From Megamerina dolium (lineage: Eukaryota > Arthropoda > Insecta > Diptera > Megamerinidae), in NCBI GenBank assembly GCA_963854835.1, contig OY978526.1, forward strand, positions 63,961,765 through 64,025,764: a DNA stretch of 64,000 nucleotides. Direction: 5' to 3'. A program made the position numbers and the translations under genes. The notes below the pieces were generated by a model, which worked only from the letters and a program-made list of their open reading frames with translations, did no database searches and was not told where the DNA came from. Positions 10,572-22,959 of this stretch are shown piece by piece (positions within the stretch are counted from its first letter, which is position 1; every line of letters begins with the position of its first letter).

Positions 10572-12849
10572 GAAGGGTATTTCTTTTAATATTTTTGCTG
10601 TCTTCACATATTGTTGATATTTTCTTTTCGCTAATGTAAACTCATTAAATTACGCATTCTTTATGATTTTAGTTAAATTTTTTTGTTTTTTAAATATCAA
10701 TTTTAAGAATTTTATTATTTCTTATTGCTTGTATATTATTCATCTTTAGTGTTAAATCTTTCAAGGAAGTTTGGTAATATATAATTCGTTTTAATTACAT
10801 CTGCTGTGTATATTATTTTATGAAAGTGATATTGTAGCATTTTATAATCAATTAAATATTTATTTGTATATATTTGAGTTTTTCTGTTATTATACCCTTA
10901 AGAGTTTATTTGATGATAATTTCCTTTGATTTCAAGCAATACATTTATTTCACTTTTATATGCAACCAAAAATAAATTGCAACTCCGCGATCCTTTCCAA
11001 ATTCGATTTAAATATTTGCATTATTTGCATCACTTAACGAATCAATCTAATTCTTTTTGATTTCCTGCGTTGTCTTCTATGTACAATATATGCAATTAAT
11101 TAGATATAATTCATTGCAAAATCAATAAATCAGTTGCATTTCAAGTGGCACAAGTGGAAGGCACTATTTATCACTATCGACCGTCTGGAAAACAAACTAA
11201 CTCATTTGTTGAACGCGTCCAATGATGATTTGTAATTGATTTAAATTATCCAATATGCAGCTGGTGTACGTGAAGATATTTTTCTTATTTACTCAACCAA
11301 AAGAGTAATCATTTTATATTATATTCACTTCCGCATATTAGCGCCGCCACTCACATTTTATACTTGGATCGATGCGATTCGATTTAACCTCGTTCATTCA
11401 TTTAATACGCGAATAAATACTCAATCATATTACACCCACACATTTGTTGGTACGGCTGCGTTTTTAATGCCAACCGATACAAAAACAAGAAGAAGAACAA
11501 AATCGAAAATAACGTCAAATCAAACAAGAAGAAGAAGAAGAAGAAGAAGAGGAAAATTCCATTTACAAGAATATGCACGCAACACAAAAGAATAAATGCG
11601 TCTTACTGCATTGAATGCAGACTATAAACTTAAACAGCTGAAACTGGAAGTACACGTGTATAGGCCTAAATGCTGTTGTTGCTTATTGCTTTCTGCTGCC
11701 GCTGCTGTTGGTGCTACTAAATACTTACATACTTATTGCTACATGAGAAGTAGCATATGATGCATACAGCCATACAAACATGTGCACTACTTAATATATA
11801 TAGGCGCATTTTGTGTACATACTATTACATGCCACTTTTCATTTGAAATTTAAAAGAAATGTTTATATACTTACAAGTATATAGTTAGAATGAGCATTGT
11901 GCTGCAACAACGATAAATGACAATGCATAAAATTGCAATAGCAAATATCGATAGGAGACAAACACGATAAATAAAAGTTGAAAGAATAAAATATACAACT
12001 TATAAAATATATAATATATTTATATACATATTCAACTTACCACCCTCCTACGCTTTACATAGGGTTTACTATACCATGTTTGCATTTACTACTACATTAT
12101 TATATTGTGTACACCTACAACTGCTAATGTAAAAGTACTACCCACTACTACTTACTATTATGCTACTACTTATTTTTATATATTTATATTTACATACATA
12201 TTGTATGAAAGATTGCTGTTGTTCCATATCAGCATGATACATTGCATACATATATTCTTATAATTCATTCCTAAAGAAGAATGCATTGTCTTAGACACGA
12301 GAGAGAGAGAGAAAAAAATGAAACGCATTCGCTTTTACAAAGGCATCACTATAAAGTGTGTATGGCTGTGTGTATGTGCGCGAGTGTGTGTGAATTTATG
12401 AACATCTTTATTATATTTTTTATTTAATAGAGTTGCCAATATGACAACTTACTCGTATATTCATACCATCATTTATTTGACTAGTTGCAATTGAGAGTAG
12501 CCTTTGGCAAATGTGAAATCAAATTCCTCTTGTCCCGCCATAAGAACATAAGATTGAAAAAAGTGACATTCTGAGTATTGACATGGTTTAAGAATTAAAT
12601 GGTTTACGTACCCGAAAAATTCACAATTTTTACGAACTTTTTGGACAGAGGCAAACGAAAGATAGTAACACTTATACGGTCGATAGGAAAACTATCATCT
12701 AATCATATCATGTTACTAATACGCTTAATATTTTCTATGTCAAGCGGATGTACATTTTGCACCTAAAGGCTCATCTGATATATTAAGAAGATGCACAATT
12801 CTCTGCTTATATCAAATAGAACTTGATTTGAGCATGAAAATCTAAGTTC
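10572..12849. other. gene-free AT-rich DNA with an (AAG)n tract
   Basis: An (AAG)n microsatellite lies at about 11524-11552 and a (GA)n tract near 12299-12313. Short CTG/GTT-rich patches (about 11670-11720) are typical of fly introns. No exon was recognised. Confidence 0.5.
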
Positions 12850-13690
12850 AAAAAATTGTTTAAATCGAAATATTCAGTCGAGTAGTTACACCAAGTGGGA
12901 AAAAATATACACCCATTGACTTTTTCTCCTTTTCTCAACATAGTTCTTAATATGCTTACACTTCATCTCCAAACCTTAGAAGGGTACCCAAACAAAATTA
13001 CAATTTTTTTTATAAGTATCACTCCACAGTTCCCAAGGTAAACATAAAGAGATAGAATATATGACCGACCCCTATTAATTTTCATCATTTAATACTTTTT
13101 CTGAACATACTTAATATATATTATTTACTCCTTAGTTTGGCTCCCCTACAAAACGGACTTCTAAAATACTCGTAGGTAGATAGAATATATGACCGACACC
13201 AATTAATTTTCATCGTTCAGTACTTTTTATGATTGTAGTCACTTACCCCTATCTTTGCTCTTTATAGAGGCTCACTTACAACACGTACTTAGGTTAGATT
13301 AGGTTATGTGGCTACCCTCTCTCTGAGAGGACACACTTAGACCAGAAAGGCCTATTGTGATACCACCAAACTTCTCTTCCAATATATTGACTACTTATAT
13401 TAGCCAGTTCCGAATGGAAGAACACTTGTGATATCACTTCAACTTAGTTTTGTCACAAAGCTCTTTTAAGAAGAAAATTTTTAATTTGCAAATTGGCAAT
13501 TTTTCCGGCAGGTACGTACTTAACATTACTTAAATATTAGCACTAAAGTCACTAAAGTGGTGAGATTTATGACCCCATCATCAGTAATTCTTTTGCAGCA
13601 ACATTTTCCTCCAATATACTTTCACCTTATCTCGAGATCTTGAAGGGACTTTCCCACAAAATTGAAGTTCTTATAAAGATCAAGTTGTAA
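12850..13690. repeat. tandem repeat R3, about 128 bp period, interrupted by a SINE
   Basis: The phrase GATAGAATATATGACCGAC followed by 'ATTAATTTTCATC' occurs at 13051 and again at 13179, 128 bp later. A more diverged unit lies at about 13560-13690 ('GAGATTTATGACC..'), beyond an inserted SINE. A further weak unit precedes at about 12890-13000. No coding capacity. Confidence 0.65.
13290..13510 (-). mobile_element. SINE copy S3, inverted, AACCT-type tail
   Basis: In minus orientation it contains the SINE body phrases 'AGCTTTGTGACAAA', 'AGTGATATCACAAGTGTTCT' and 'TTCGGAACTGGCTAATATAA', then 'GTGGTATCACAATAGGCC', ending in CCACATAACCTAATCTAACC. The head is missing. Its 3' tail differs from copies S2 and S5 but matches S7. 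Confidence 0.75.
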
Positions 13691-14034
13691 TTGTGCAATT
13701 AAATAATTAAAAAATCTTTTTATTCATAAATAAATGTAGATTGAAAAAAAAAACAATGAGCTTATATTCACCATCGCTAAGGATACCGAATATTATAAAT
13801 AGCTATGATAACGCAAATGTGTTTGAAAATCAATTTAGAATTATATGAGTATGTAAATACATATTCAGTATAAAAAAATTAACAACAATATTATTTAATT
13901 CTCAGTACTAACTAATATGAGAAGAATTTTATAAATTTTAGTATAAAATTAATTATAATAAATAGTAGGCACTTAAAGATATGTAGAGACTTGATCGAGC
14001 TTATATTTCTATATTGTTGTGTGAGTTAAATTCT

Positions 14035-14105
14035 TCAAAGAATTGGAAGGGAACTATTTATATTGGCCGACTCCGAATTGAAGAACCCTTATTGAGCTGG
14101 CAACC
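14035..14105 (-). mobile_element. short SINE fragment (S4)
   Basis: About 70 bp resembling the SINE 3' body in minus orientation ('TTCTTCAATTCGGAGTCGGC', 'CAATATAAATAGT'). It is very degenerate. Confidence 0.4.
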
Positions 14106-16189
14106 TTTTTTTTAAGTTAGAATTCAAAATCGGCTTTTTGACGAATATTTTTAATTTTTAGGGAAATTTTTAATTAAAACAAAAATTATCAATTTTTACG
14201 AAATTTATGCGAAATTAAAATTCAAGTTTCAAGCAAATTCAGTTTCCAAATTTGTGCAGAAAAGTTCAATTTGATTCGATGACAGGTCTCCTTAAAATTT
14301 GAGAAAAATTAAGAAGAGAAATGTTTTATAGAAAAATATATTTTAAGTCCGAAAATGGCTTGAAATGAAAATGATTAGATTACTGAAATAAATGCACAAA
14401 AATTAAAACCAATTTCTTGACTATTTTGGATGTGCATATGCAGCGGATAGAAAGGAGTATACTGTATTAAAATTTTTTTATTAGACGATGTGCCGGCAAG
14501 TATCACATATGCTCATTAAGGGCTTAATGTGTGTGCATTTTCGTCGATAATCATATTTAGTTAGAAGATGCTTAGGACGAAGGATTACCATAAACGTAAG
14601 TTCATTACTCCTCAAAGAGCGTGTGATAGTACATTGAATACATTGATCACATATAATCTTTATAGATTTTTCAAGATTCAACCAGCATTATTGGCATATA
14701 AATACTTTTCAGACAATAGCATTTTATCCACAAACAGAAACCTCTGTAGAATAATGAAAAAATACAATATTTAAAGGATTTCTTAAGTTATGTGTACATA
14801 ATGGATTTTAGTATTTAGTACAACATTATTAATATTAGTTACATTTACAACTAAAAGACATATATCAAATTGATTATTCATCAAAACAAACAAAATATTA
14901 AAAGAGTATTCAAAGTATTTCACCAAAAATACGCAAATATATAATAAGTATATGATCAACTTTGAACTTCAAATTACACAAGTCAGAATTAGAATTTAAA
15001 CAGTTAAATTAGCAATGATATTATATACAAATGAAAACAATCTACTCATACTCATGAATGACCTTGTATGTATACATTTTTACAAGTAAAAGTGAAATAA
15101 AATAATAGCCTTGACTATTTGACCTTTTTCCATATTCATAAATATATGTTATATAAATGTATGAACATATAAAAAAATGCATGCATGTAATTTGAATAAT
15201 ATCATGTAACCTTTCGCCTACAATGTTATTTACTTTGAATCTTATAATATTTGCATCCATATTGCAATATTGTATTCTAGTCTAAGTAAACAGTTGTATA
15301 TTCCTTCGTACTTACAAATATGTGGCAACTCTGTTTTTTGTTTATAAATTGTCAGCGCGACCAACAATACCATCGGCATGCTTAATAGGTACTTAAATAT
15401 AATATTCATATAATAAAAACGAAAGAAAAAAAAATTAAGAAAAGCGAATGAAAGCAAAATAGTAGTGAAAGAGCGAAAACATTTCCGCGCATTTTTTCAC
15501 ACTTTCTTTTCTTTTCATTTTTCTTCTTTTTTATGTTCTTTATATTTTTTCACATTTTTATTTTTAATAAAAATAGAAAATAAACAGCAAATGACGCGTC
15601 ATTGTTGATAGACATTTGCAAGTGTATAGGTGCACTTATTCATATGTATGATTATGAGCGCATAAGTTTATATGGGTTAGTAATAAATAAGACAACATCG
15701 TGTCTTATAACCATGTACAGTTGCAACGAAGCTGATCCAAATGATGATAACGATCATATGATAATGATGAGAGCGATTATCCTAATTATGATGCTGCTAA
15801 TGATGATGAAGATTAAAATGCTACAAGCAATGGCGGTACCTAAATTCAATGAATAGTGCGTTGACTTGCCGTGGATAAGGTCATTGGTTTGATTTTCTAT
15901 TTGGGCAATTCGAACGAATTTTTCGAGGAAAATACAAATATTTTTTTTTCAAGTGGCTCTTGCTTATTTATCGATAAGCATTTGATAATTCTTCTAATAA
16001 TAAAATTTCTTCATCTTAGACAAAAGCAAAGAGTACTGAAACAGTGTTTCTTCTACGGTTCTTCTTTGTTTCTAGCTCTATCATAAATGAGAATAATCAA
16101 ATAAAGACAGTCCTAAAAGAAGTACCATTTTAAATACAAATTAAGCACTGCATTTATGCATTTATGATTCTCTTGGAGCTATACTATGT
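14106..16189. other. gene-free AT-rich DNA
   Basis: No exon was recognised. A GATGAT-rich patch at about 15740-15815 gives a spurious acidic/Met-rich reading frame. At about 15835-15890 a tRNA-like phrase ('GGCGGTACCTAAATTCAATG', then 'GTTTGATTTT') could be a decayed SINE head, but it is too weak to call. Confidence 0.45.
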
Positions 16190-16790
16190 GTAGGTAGGGT
16201 ATACTACAAGGCATTTTCATTTATACCCTACAAAGAGTCGAGAGAGTCCAGAGTATATTGAGTATATGCTTCCATATATGTATAACACCTATATCTAATG
16301 GTGACAGATATGGGAATTTGAATAAATTCATTGATCCAAATCACTATCAGAGTCGACTTAAACACATCTCTCATTAAGTTCGACTGCTCGCACGATATTC
16401 GCCGTAATTATCAAGCGATTATTTTCATAATCGAACCGACGACATTGTAAATGATCAAAATCTAATGAAAAGCACACCAACCTCCCATACGAAAGTATAA
16501 TGTAGAATGTGTGTTTTCACATTTTGAGCACCGAAGTATAAAGCTATATTGCTGAAACTCAATGTATGCGATCACATTTATTAAGTAATAAACATAATCT
16601 AAAATGGGCTGAATCGAATAAAAATCACAACTACCACCCATAAAAACTTATGCTTCCCTAGGTATATTTTCTTACCTTTCGTATGAGAATATTATTTTCT
16701 CAAACTAAACCTTGATAATTCGCTGAAATCCAGACCCACAAAAGTATATCAAGCTAAAACGGTGTACATCGAATTATTTTCACCAAATAA
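16190..16790 (-). repeat. dispersed repeat R2, copy 2, left part (inverted)
   Basis: Inverted R2 cores occur at about 16482 ('CCTCCCATACGAAAGTATAA') and 16635-16700 ('CCACCCATAAAAACTTATGC', 'CCTTTCGTATGAGAA'). The outer end holds an inverted pair GTAGGGTATA / TATACCCTAC (about 16194-16232), similar in style to the terminal palindrome of R1. The repeat continues beyond the Jockey insertion at 17864-18240. Confidence 0.5.
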
Positions 16791-17863
16791 TTTTTTTGTT
16801 TTTTTTTTTTTTTTAAATACTATGCATTTATTGAATCTTTCTAAAATACCTAGAAACTAACAATAAGTATTCAAATCTTACAAACTAACTAAAAGTATGT
16901 GATATTCCCTACGTTAAATCACAATTTGTTGAGTAGCGAAGTATAGCAATTTCACAGTATATCCAGTGTGTCTTTTCTTTTTAATCGACGATGCCCCGTG
17001 CTCAGCAACAAGGGGATTCGGATGATTGTATAATTTTTTTTTAATTTTTAGTGGGGGACATGTATCTAGCCTTAGCGTGAAGGTTACATGTATGCTCTTT
17101 GATTCATTGACATTTATACGCCATTTTGCTAGCCAGATTTCGAGAGAATCGACATGAGTCTGCAGGAGTTTAGTAGCTTCTATGGGGTTAGAGCGAGAGC
17201 ACAATATTGTCGTATCATCAGCAAAGGTCGATATGAATGTATAGTTATTGTTGGGCATATCTGAAGTGTATAAGAGATACAGTAAGGGGCCCAAAACGCT
17301 TCCTTGAGGAACGCCAGCGTGAATATCCAATGGATTTGTTGTGTAATCCTTGTGATGTACGAGAAATTGTTTTTTCGTGAGGTAGCTACTAAGCAATGAG
17401 GAGGCATTTGCAGGCAGTAATAGTTTGAGTTTGTAAATAAGGCCATCGTGCCATACTTTATCGAAAGCTTGAGTGATATCAAGAAAGCCAGCTGAGCAAT
17501 GCTTTTTTTCTTCAAAAGTGTTCCTTATCAGAGTTACAATGCGGTGCCGTGTAACTCTGATATTGTGCCGTGCTGTTTTCTAAATCCAAACTGATGTTGG
17601 GGAATCAGTTTGTTGAGATTAATAAATGGAGTTATATTCATGACAAGTAGCTTTTCGAATATTTTAGAGAGTACAGGCAGGAGGCTGATAGGCCTGTACG
17701 ATGCAACTTTTGTAGGGTCTTTTCCTGGTTTTGCTATCATAATAATTTTTGAAGTTTTCCAGCATTTGGGATATTGTTTAATACGAAGGATAGCATTGAA
17801 AATGTGCATGAGATGAATTACTGAATCATTTTACCGGTAATTTCATCTGAATCAGGTAATTTT
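16791..17863 (-). pseudogene. truncated Jockey-type LINE, copy B
   Basis: Minus-strand ORF2 blocks are KPGKDPTKVASYRPISLLP, GVPQGSVLGPLLYLLYTSDM and FADDTTILCSRS. They match the element at 22803-27533 closely, with a T-rich end (the poly-A tail) at 16791-16814. It is 5'-truncated near 17863. Compared with the sister copy, a large internal deletion at about 17030-17045 removes the region from just after LKI to HPNPL, there is a small deletion near 17826, and a 13-bp inverted duplication breaks the frame at 17526-17562. It sits inside R2. Confidence 0.85.
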
Positions 17864-18240
17864 TTAATCATTTTTAATTTTTTAACTGACACATACAAAA
17901 AAAAACTGCATTATCAGATAAAAATTACACTTACCTCACATAGAAGCTTACGCTTCCATATATTATATGTATTTTCACACTTTTTACAGAAAAATTCAAG
18001 GTAATCAAGCTTAAACTAATAGCATACGATTAGACGAGACGAGATTAGACGTGAAATCCACGCCCATCTCTCATACAGAAATATGTTTGTGACTGTACTT
18101 CATGGATTAACATATGTATTACGGTAGAGGAATGAAGCTCCGCACATACGATTATTAATACTAATTTGTGAGTATCTATGTTTGCAAGTGAACAATATCG
18201 AATAAAGATTACGCCTTCCTCCAGCGAAAAAGTATTTTTT
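17864..18240 (-). repeat. dispersed repeat R2, copy 2, right part (inverted)
   Basis: Inverted R2-like cores occur at about 17936 ('CTCACATAGAAGCTTACGC') and 18062 ('CCCATCTCTCATACAGAAAT'). They continue the repeat found left of the Jockey copy. Confidence 0.4.
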
Positions 18241-19107
18241 ATCCAATTCTGTTAATGATATCAATGCTTTAAAGATTATATAAAGATCAGTAAAATTTTT
18301 TCAAATAAATAATCGATTAAAATTAAATGATAATATTCAATACACTACCATATAAATTGTTCTTCTAAGACCACATAAATATTTTTAAACCAATATAATT
18401 TACTTATTTTCAAATTAAATGTCCAATGCAGGGCAAAAAAAAATACAACTTATTTTCCATTATCGAATTCATTTGCCATGCCAACATCGTTGCTATTATC
18501 CTGCAATCTCATATAATTTATTTCAAAAGACCTTAATAGATTTATTCACCTTTTTTCATATTAAAATTTCTTTCGTTCTGGTCTAAAAATATTACTTAGA
18601 TAATATATACGATATATAGGTAGTATTTTACGTATAATAAGTAAAATGGACGACAATGGATTTGAAATGAAATATATTGTATGTATACCTGTATATCTGT
18701 ATATCTGTGTATATATGTGCATGTTCATAAATTAAAAGCTTAGCAATCAATTGAATAAATATTATCGTCGTTTTTGTCGTTGTCGTCGCCGTCATCGTGT
18801 TCGTTTCCCCAGCAATTTTACAGATTTATTACCTTAAAGCTATAATCTGAGTTCATTGCGTTCAAAGATCAAAGTTGTCAGAATTTGGATTTTCTCTAAA
18901 GGTATTTATTTCAAAGATTAAAAGCGGTATATCAATTATTTCGCCGGGAATAAACAAGAAATGAGAATAATAAATATTAAAAATTATCTTAAAAGAAAGA
19001 GAACAGAGTATGTGGTTTTTAGAATAAATATACTACAAATGCAACCAACCACTTGTTACTTGTTTCATGACGCCATGTCTTGTATCGAATTGATGTTGAT
19101 TGTTGTC
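18241..19107. other. gene-free AT-rich DNA
   Basis: It contains a GTCGTT/GTCGCC-rich patch (about 18765-18805) and AT-rich filler. No gene was recognised. Confidence 0.45.
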
Positions 19108-19880
19108 TATATTTACTTACTTACTTACTTATGTGGCCATTACAACCGAAAATCGATTTAGGCCGAATCTAGCATGCTTCGCCAACCAGCTCTTTCCTTC
19201 GCTAATTGGCGCCAGTTAGAAATTCCAAGCGCTGACATGATCTTGGCAGCGGCACACAGCTTATACAGCTAATGGTTGTACCTTATTTGATACTCGCCAC
19301 CAACGCAAGTAGGTCCAAAGATCTTGCGTATGTCTTTTCTCTCGAAAACTCCGAGCATTCTCAGATCCAAGGTGGAAATTATCCAAGCTTCGGCACCATA
19401 TATAAGGACATGCATGATGAGAGACTTGTAGAGTGCTTATTTAGCGCAAAGTAGCACCTGTGAGCAAGAGTTATCCTTCGCAATATCTCCAGGCTGACGT
19501 CATTACTGATGTTAATGCTGGTTCCAAGATAAAATAGTCCTTCACTACTCCAAAAGCGTAATTACCAACAGTGATGTGCTGTCCAAGACGCTGTTTGTTG
19601 ATACTAGTATCGTCGCGACTCTCTTTCCAACTCTGAGAATGTTGCACTGACTGCTCTAGTACTCATGCCGATTATGTCAATATCATCGGCATACGCTATC
19701 AACATGACACTTTTGTTGAAGATAGTACGATTCTGTCGTAGATCAGCAGCTCGTATTATTTTCTCCATAATAAGATTGAAGAATTCGCAAGATAACGAAT
19801 CACCTTGTCTGAAACCCCGTTCGGTATTAAACGTCTGGGAGAGGTCCTTCCCAATTTTCACTGCAAGTTTATAAAGCAAA
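19108..19880 (-). pseudogene. RTE-like LINE fragment E2 with (TTAC)n end
   Basis: It starts with (TTAC)n at about 19112-19132, which on the element's own strand is a (GTAA)n 3' end. Next comes sequence close to the 3' part of E1 and E3 (for example GGCCGAATCTAGCATGCTTC), then the RT block with FNLIMEKIIRAADLRQNRTI and YADDIDIIG (19604-19830) and FNTERGFRQGD. The rest of the RT and the whole endonuclease are absent, with internal deletions. Confidence 0.75.
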
Positions 19881-21170
19881 ATATACTTTGCTATTGAAAA
19901 AATGATATGTAGTGGAGAAAAAATTAAAATGAAATGAAGTCGAATTGAAAAAAAACCAAGCAGCAAACAAATCTTGGAAACATGCAATTATTTAGCCAAC
20001 TGGTTGCAGACAACTGTGGCAACAAGTAATATAATATGATTGAGGAGAGGAGAATACTCAAAACAAAAGCACTGTGAATATTATAAAGGAAAAAACTATA
20101 TATAACACAGATTGATGGAGAAAGCTTACCTTCAGCATAGAAAAGTTAACAATGTTCCTCTTCAAATTGTATTAATTTCATAATTGATGAGGATTTAAAC
20201 AGGTGCTCATCATGGGCAAATAATAATGGTAAGCTGTCTCCTATCCATATCTACAGCTTGGTATGTTGTATATGTATGTATATAAGTACTATAATACGTG
20301 TTGATATGATATATAAACGTTGAATGCAGTTTAAAATGTGCGCTATAACAAAAAGTGAGGAAAACAAAAAAAAAAATGAACCAATAACTTCATTAAGAAT
20401 ACGAAATTAAAGGAATAAATAATTGATTTGATATAAAAAATAAATTTGACCAACTATTACATGATGATTAACGCAGCGTATAACGTATATAAAACGTTAT
20501 ATAACGTATATATGCTTAAGGGCAAAAGTTCAAACCTTTCTCGCAATCTACTCTACAATATTTTTTTCAATAACCTCAATATTTGTTCTTTACAAACGAG
20601 CCCAAATTAACGACGATTTTTTGACATTCACACTTTACCTTGAAAAAGTGTATGTAAAACCTCAGGAGAAGCCAATCTCAGGAAAAGCCATATAACAATG
20701 TGCTCTGCCAGCCTTGTTCCAATGACTAGCACATCAATACCGTTGATTAATTCATTTTCTTCAACTAATTCGTATTTTTTATATGATCAGTGGTGTTACA
20801 TACCAACTTCAGTTCTTCGAAGTTCAAATTTAAGATTTTAAAAGACGTATGGATTCACATGAATCCCTGATAAATGCGATGATTGACGGATAATATACGT
20901 GGAATTTTTATTAACAAATCTATTCACAATGATGACTTTGGAAAAGGGTGCAGAATCCATGATTTCTTCTTCCAAATATCTGGCCATTTTACCAATACTT
21001 TTACTCAAACGTATCACGGTACTCTCATCACCAAGAATCCGACGAATATGCGTGCTAGATTCACACAATTTAGCATATATTCAGAGAATGTATTAACTAT
21101 ATTCAGCCACTGTTAAACCTCATCAAGCTTTCAATACGCCTCAATAAATCAACGATGCCAGTAGTACGAT
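19881..21170. other. gene-free DNA with an unrecognised minus-strand ORF
   Basis: A 76-codon minus frame (20838-21068, with IRRILGDESTVIRLSKSIGK) is more protein-like in composition than its surroundings, but I do not recognise it. It could be a decayed transposase piece belonging to the mariner relic downstream. A perfect-looking short palindrome built on ATAACGTATATA lies at about 20476-20516. Confidence 0.35.
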
Positions 21171-21177
21171 TTTTATA

Positions 21178-21515
21178 ATGAGTAAAAATATTGAACAAAG
21201 AATTTGTCTCAAATTTTGTATTTCGAAAATGTTGCGTGAGCGTGAACGTTGCATACCAGCGAAAAAGTGAAGAAAATTTTACTCAAAAACCATCATTTCA
21301 GAAACAGAGAGCACATGAACTTAACACATCCCTCGTTCGTTCCGTTTGGTCAATGATTCGAGCATGAAACGCTTCGCAGGATTCATTCTAAAACACGAAA
21401 ATTTCTGCTCATTTTCTCCCTAAAAACTCAACAAATGTACCCGAACAACCACCGTATTCACCAAATCGAGGCTACTTTGAAGGGAACTCAAAAATTTTGA
21501 TAATTAAATGAATTA
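21178..21515 (+). pseudogene. mariner relic with two large internal deletions
   Basis: It begins at an ATG (21178) with MSKNIEQRICLKFC, as in mariner N-termini. It later reads 'FLPKNSTNVPEQPPYSPN' (about 21415-21467, the block that normally carries the third catalytic Asp as SPD; here the Asp codon reads Asn) and ends GYFEGNS (about 21471-21490), as in mariner C-termini. The DNA-binding linker and the first two catalytic acids are missing. Stops are present. Inverted repeats were not identified. Confidence 0.65.
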
Positions 21516-22802
21516 TGTATATGTGTTTTATGTAGCAATTGCCAACACTTTTGTAACGAAATATGTAAATGGTTTGTATGACAATGCTCTTTTAGCAAAA
21601 ATTTTATATCTCACGAAGTTAGAATAAATTATATTTTTAAAACAAATTTAAGTTGTCCTTTCAATTTTACACAATATAATGACCAACAAACAAACATAAC
21701 AAACAAAAACACATAAGATTCGTTTAATTCGTAATCATTAAGGAAATTTCGTCCGTTTAAATGATAAGATACAAACTCCAAACCGTAATTTTTTAGATAG
21801 AATAGCAAAATAATGATGACGAAATAAATTATATGAATTTCGTACACTAATCAATTTGTCAAACACTTTCTCCTATAAGTACACAACAATTTTAAAAGCT
21901 TTATTTGAAAATAACGATATATTTTATTTTATTTAATTTCATATATACACAAAAAAGCAACTTATACAAAAAAGAGCTTTTTGAAATTATAGCAAACTAA
22001 AATAGAAAACTATATACAAAACTGGAAAGCTTTCTCCTTGCAACTTTCATCGACTCATAAGAGACTGCAAAATAAATAAATTACAATGAGAATATTTACA
22101 TCCAGATATATACAGAGAATTTCGTGAATACGTATTGTATATGTGTATTATGAGAATGTATGTATATGATAATAAGAGAACTTCAAATTTCCTTACGCAT
22201 TTTATTTTTCTCTTTCAATTTGAATTGACTATGTAATTGAATAAATTTTAAGATTTGCGGAAAATATAGAAAACATACATTAAATAAGAGAACCTGAATT
22301 TTGGAATTTTACCATATATCGTATGTATTATAATAAGTTCACACAATTTTAGGGGCATCGTGTATGAATTAATCCGTCAATTGTAACCATTTGAATGCAT
22401 GGCTGCGATTTAAAATGTTTATTTAGCAGTAATTTACAAATCGTCATTTTTAATATCATACTAAATAGAAAAATTCTAAATTTCTCCTTTTTATTGAGAA
22501 TAGATTAGACTTTATAGTATTTATATATTTGCCACTTACAGCGCTCAGAGGTCCATTTGTCGGGTTTTCTCCTCCAGTACTGTTCTGATCGTGATTCAAT
22601 ACTATCAAACATAATAAATTATGCTTCTAGATATATATTTATTATGTAATATTCACGTGCTCATAGGTCGTATACCCTTGGGCTTCAAAATTGCATGTTC
22701 AAAATGTGTATTTCTTTATTTATTTGTTTCTTATTGTCTACACCAGACTATTACATCACGCGCACTGTCTGGTGCCACCTTTATAGAAGGCGAATGCAAC
22801 TC
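21516..22802. other. gene-free AT-rich DNA
   Basis: No exon, RNA gene or named repeat was recognised. Translations are low-complexity. Confidence 0.5.
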
Positions 22803-22959
22803 TTTTTTTTTTTTTTTTTTTTTTACAAGCCTTTTTATTGGATCTTTCTAAAATTACTTAGAAACTAACAATAAGTAATCAAATCTTACAAGCTAAATAA
22901 AATTATGTGATATTCCCAACGTTCCATCACAATTTGTTGAGTCACGAGGTATAGCAATT

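Noticed and set aside
15602..15856. 84-codon Met/Asp-rich ORF
   Set aside because: Derived from GATGAT microsatellite-like DNA.
15835..15890. tRNA-like sequence, possible tRNA gene or SINE head
   Set aside because: A-box and B-box resemblance is partial and the cloverleaf does not close by eye; no SINE body follows.
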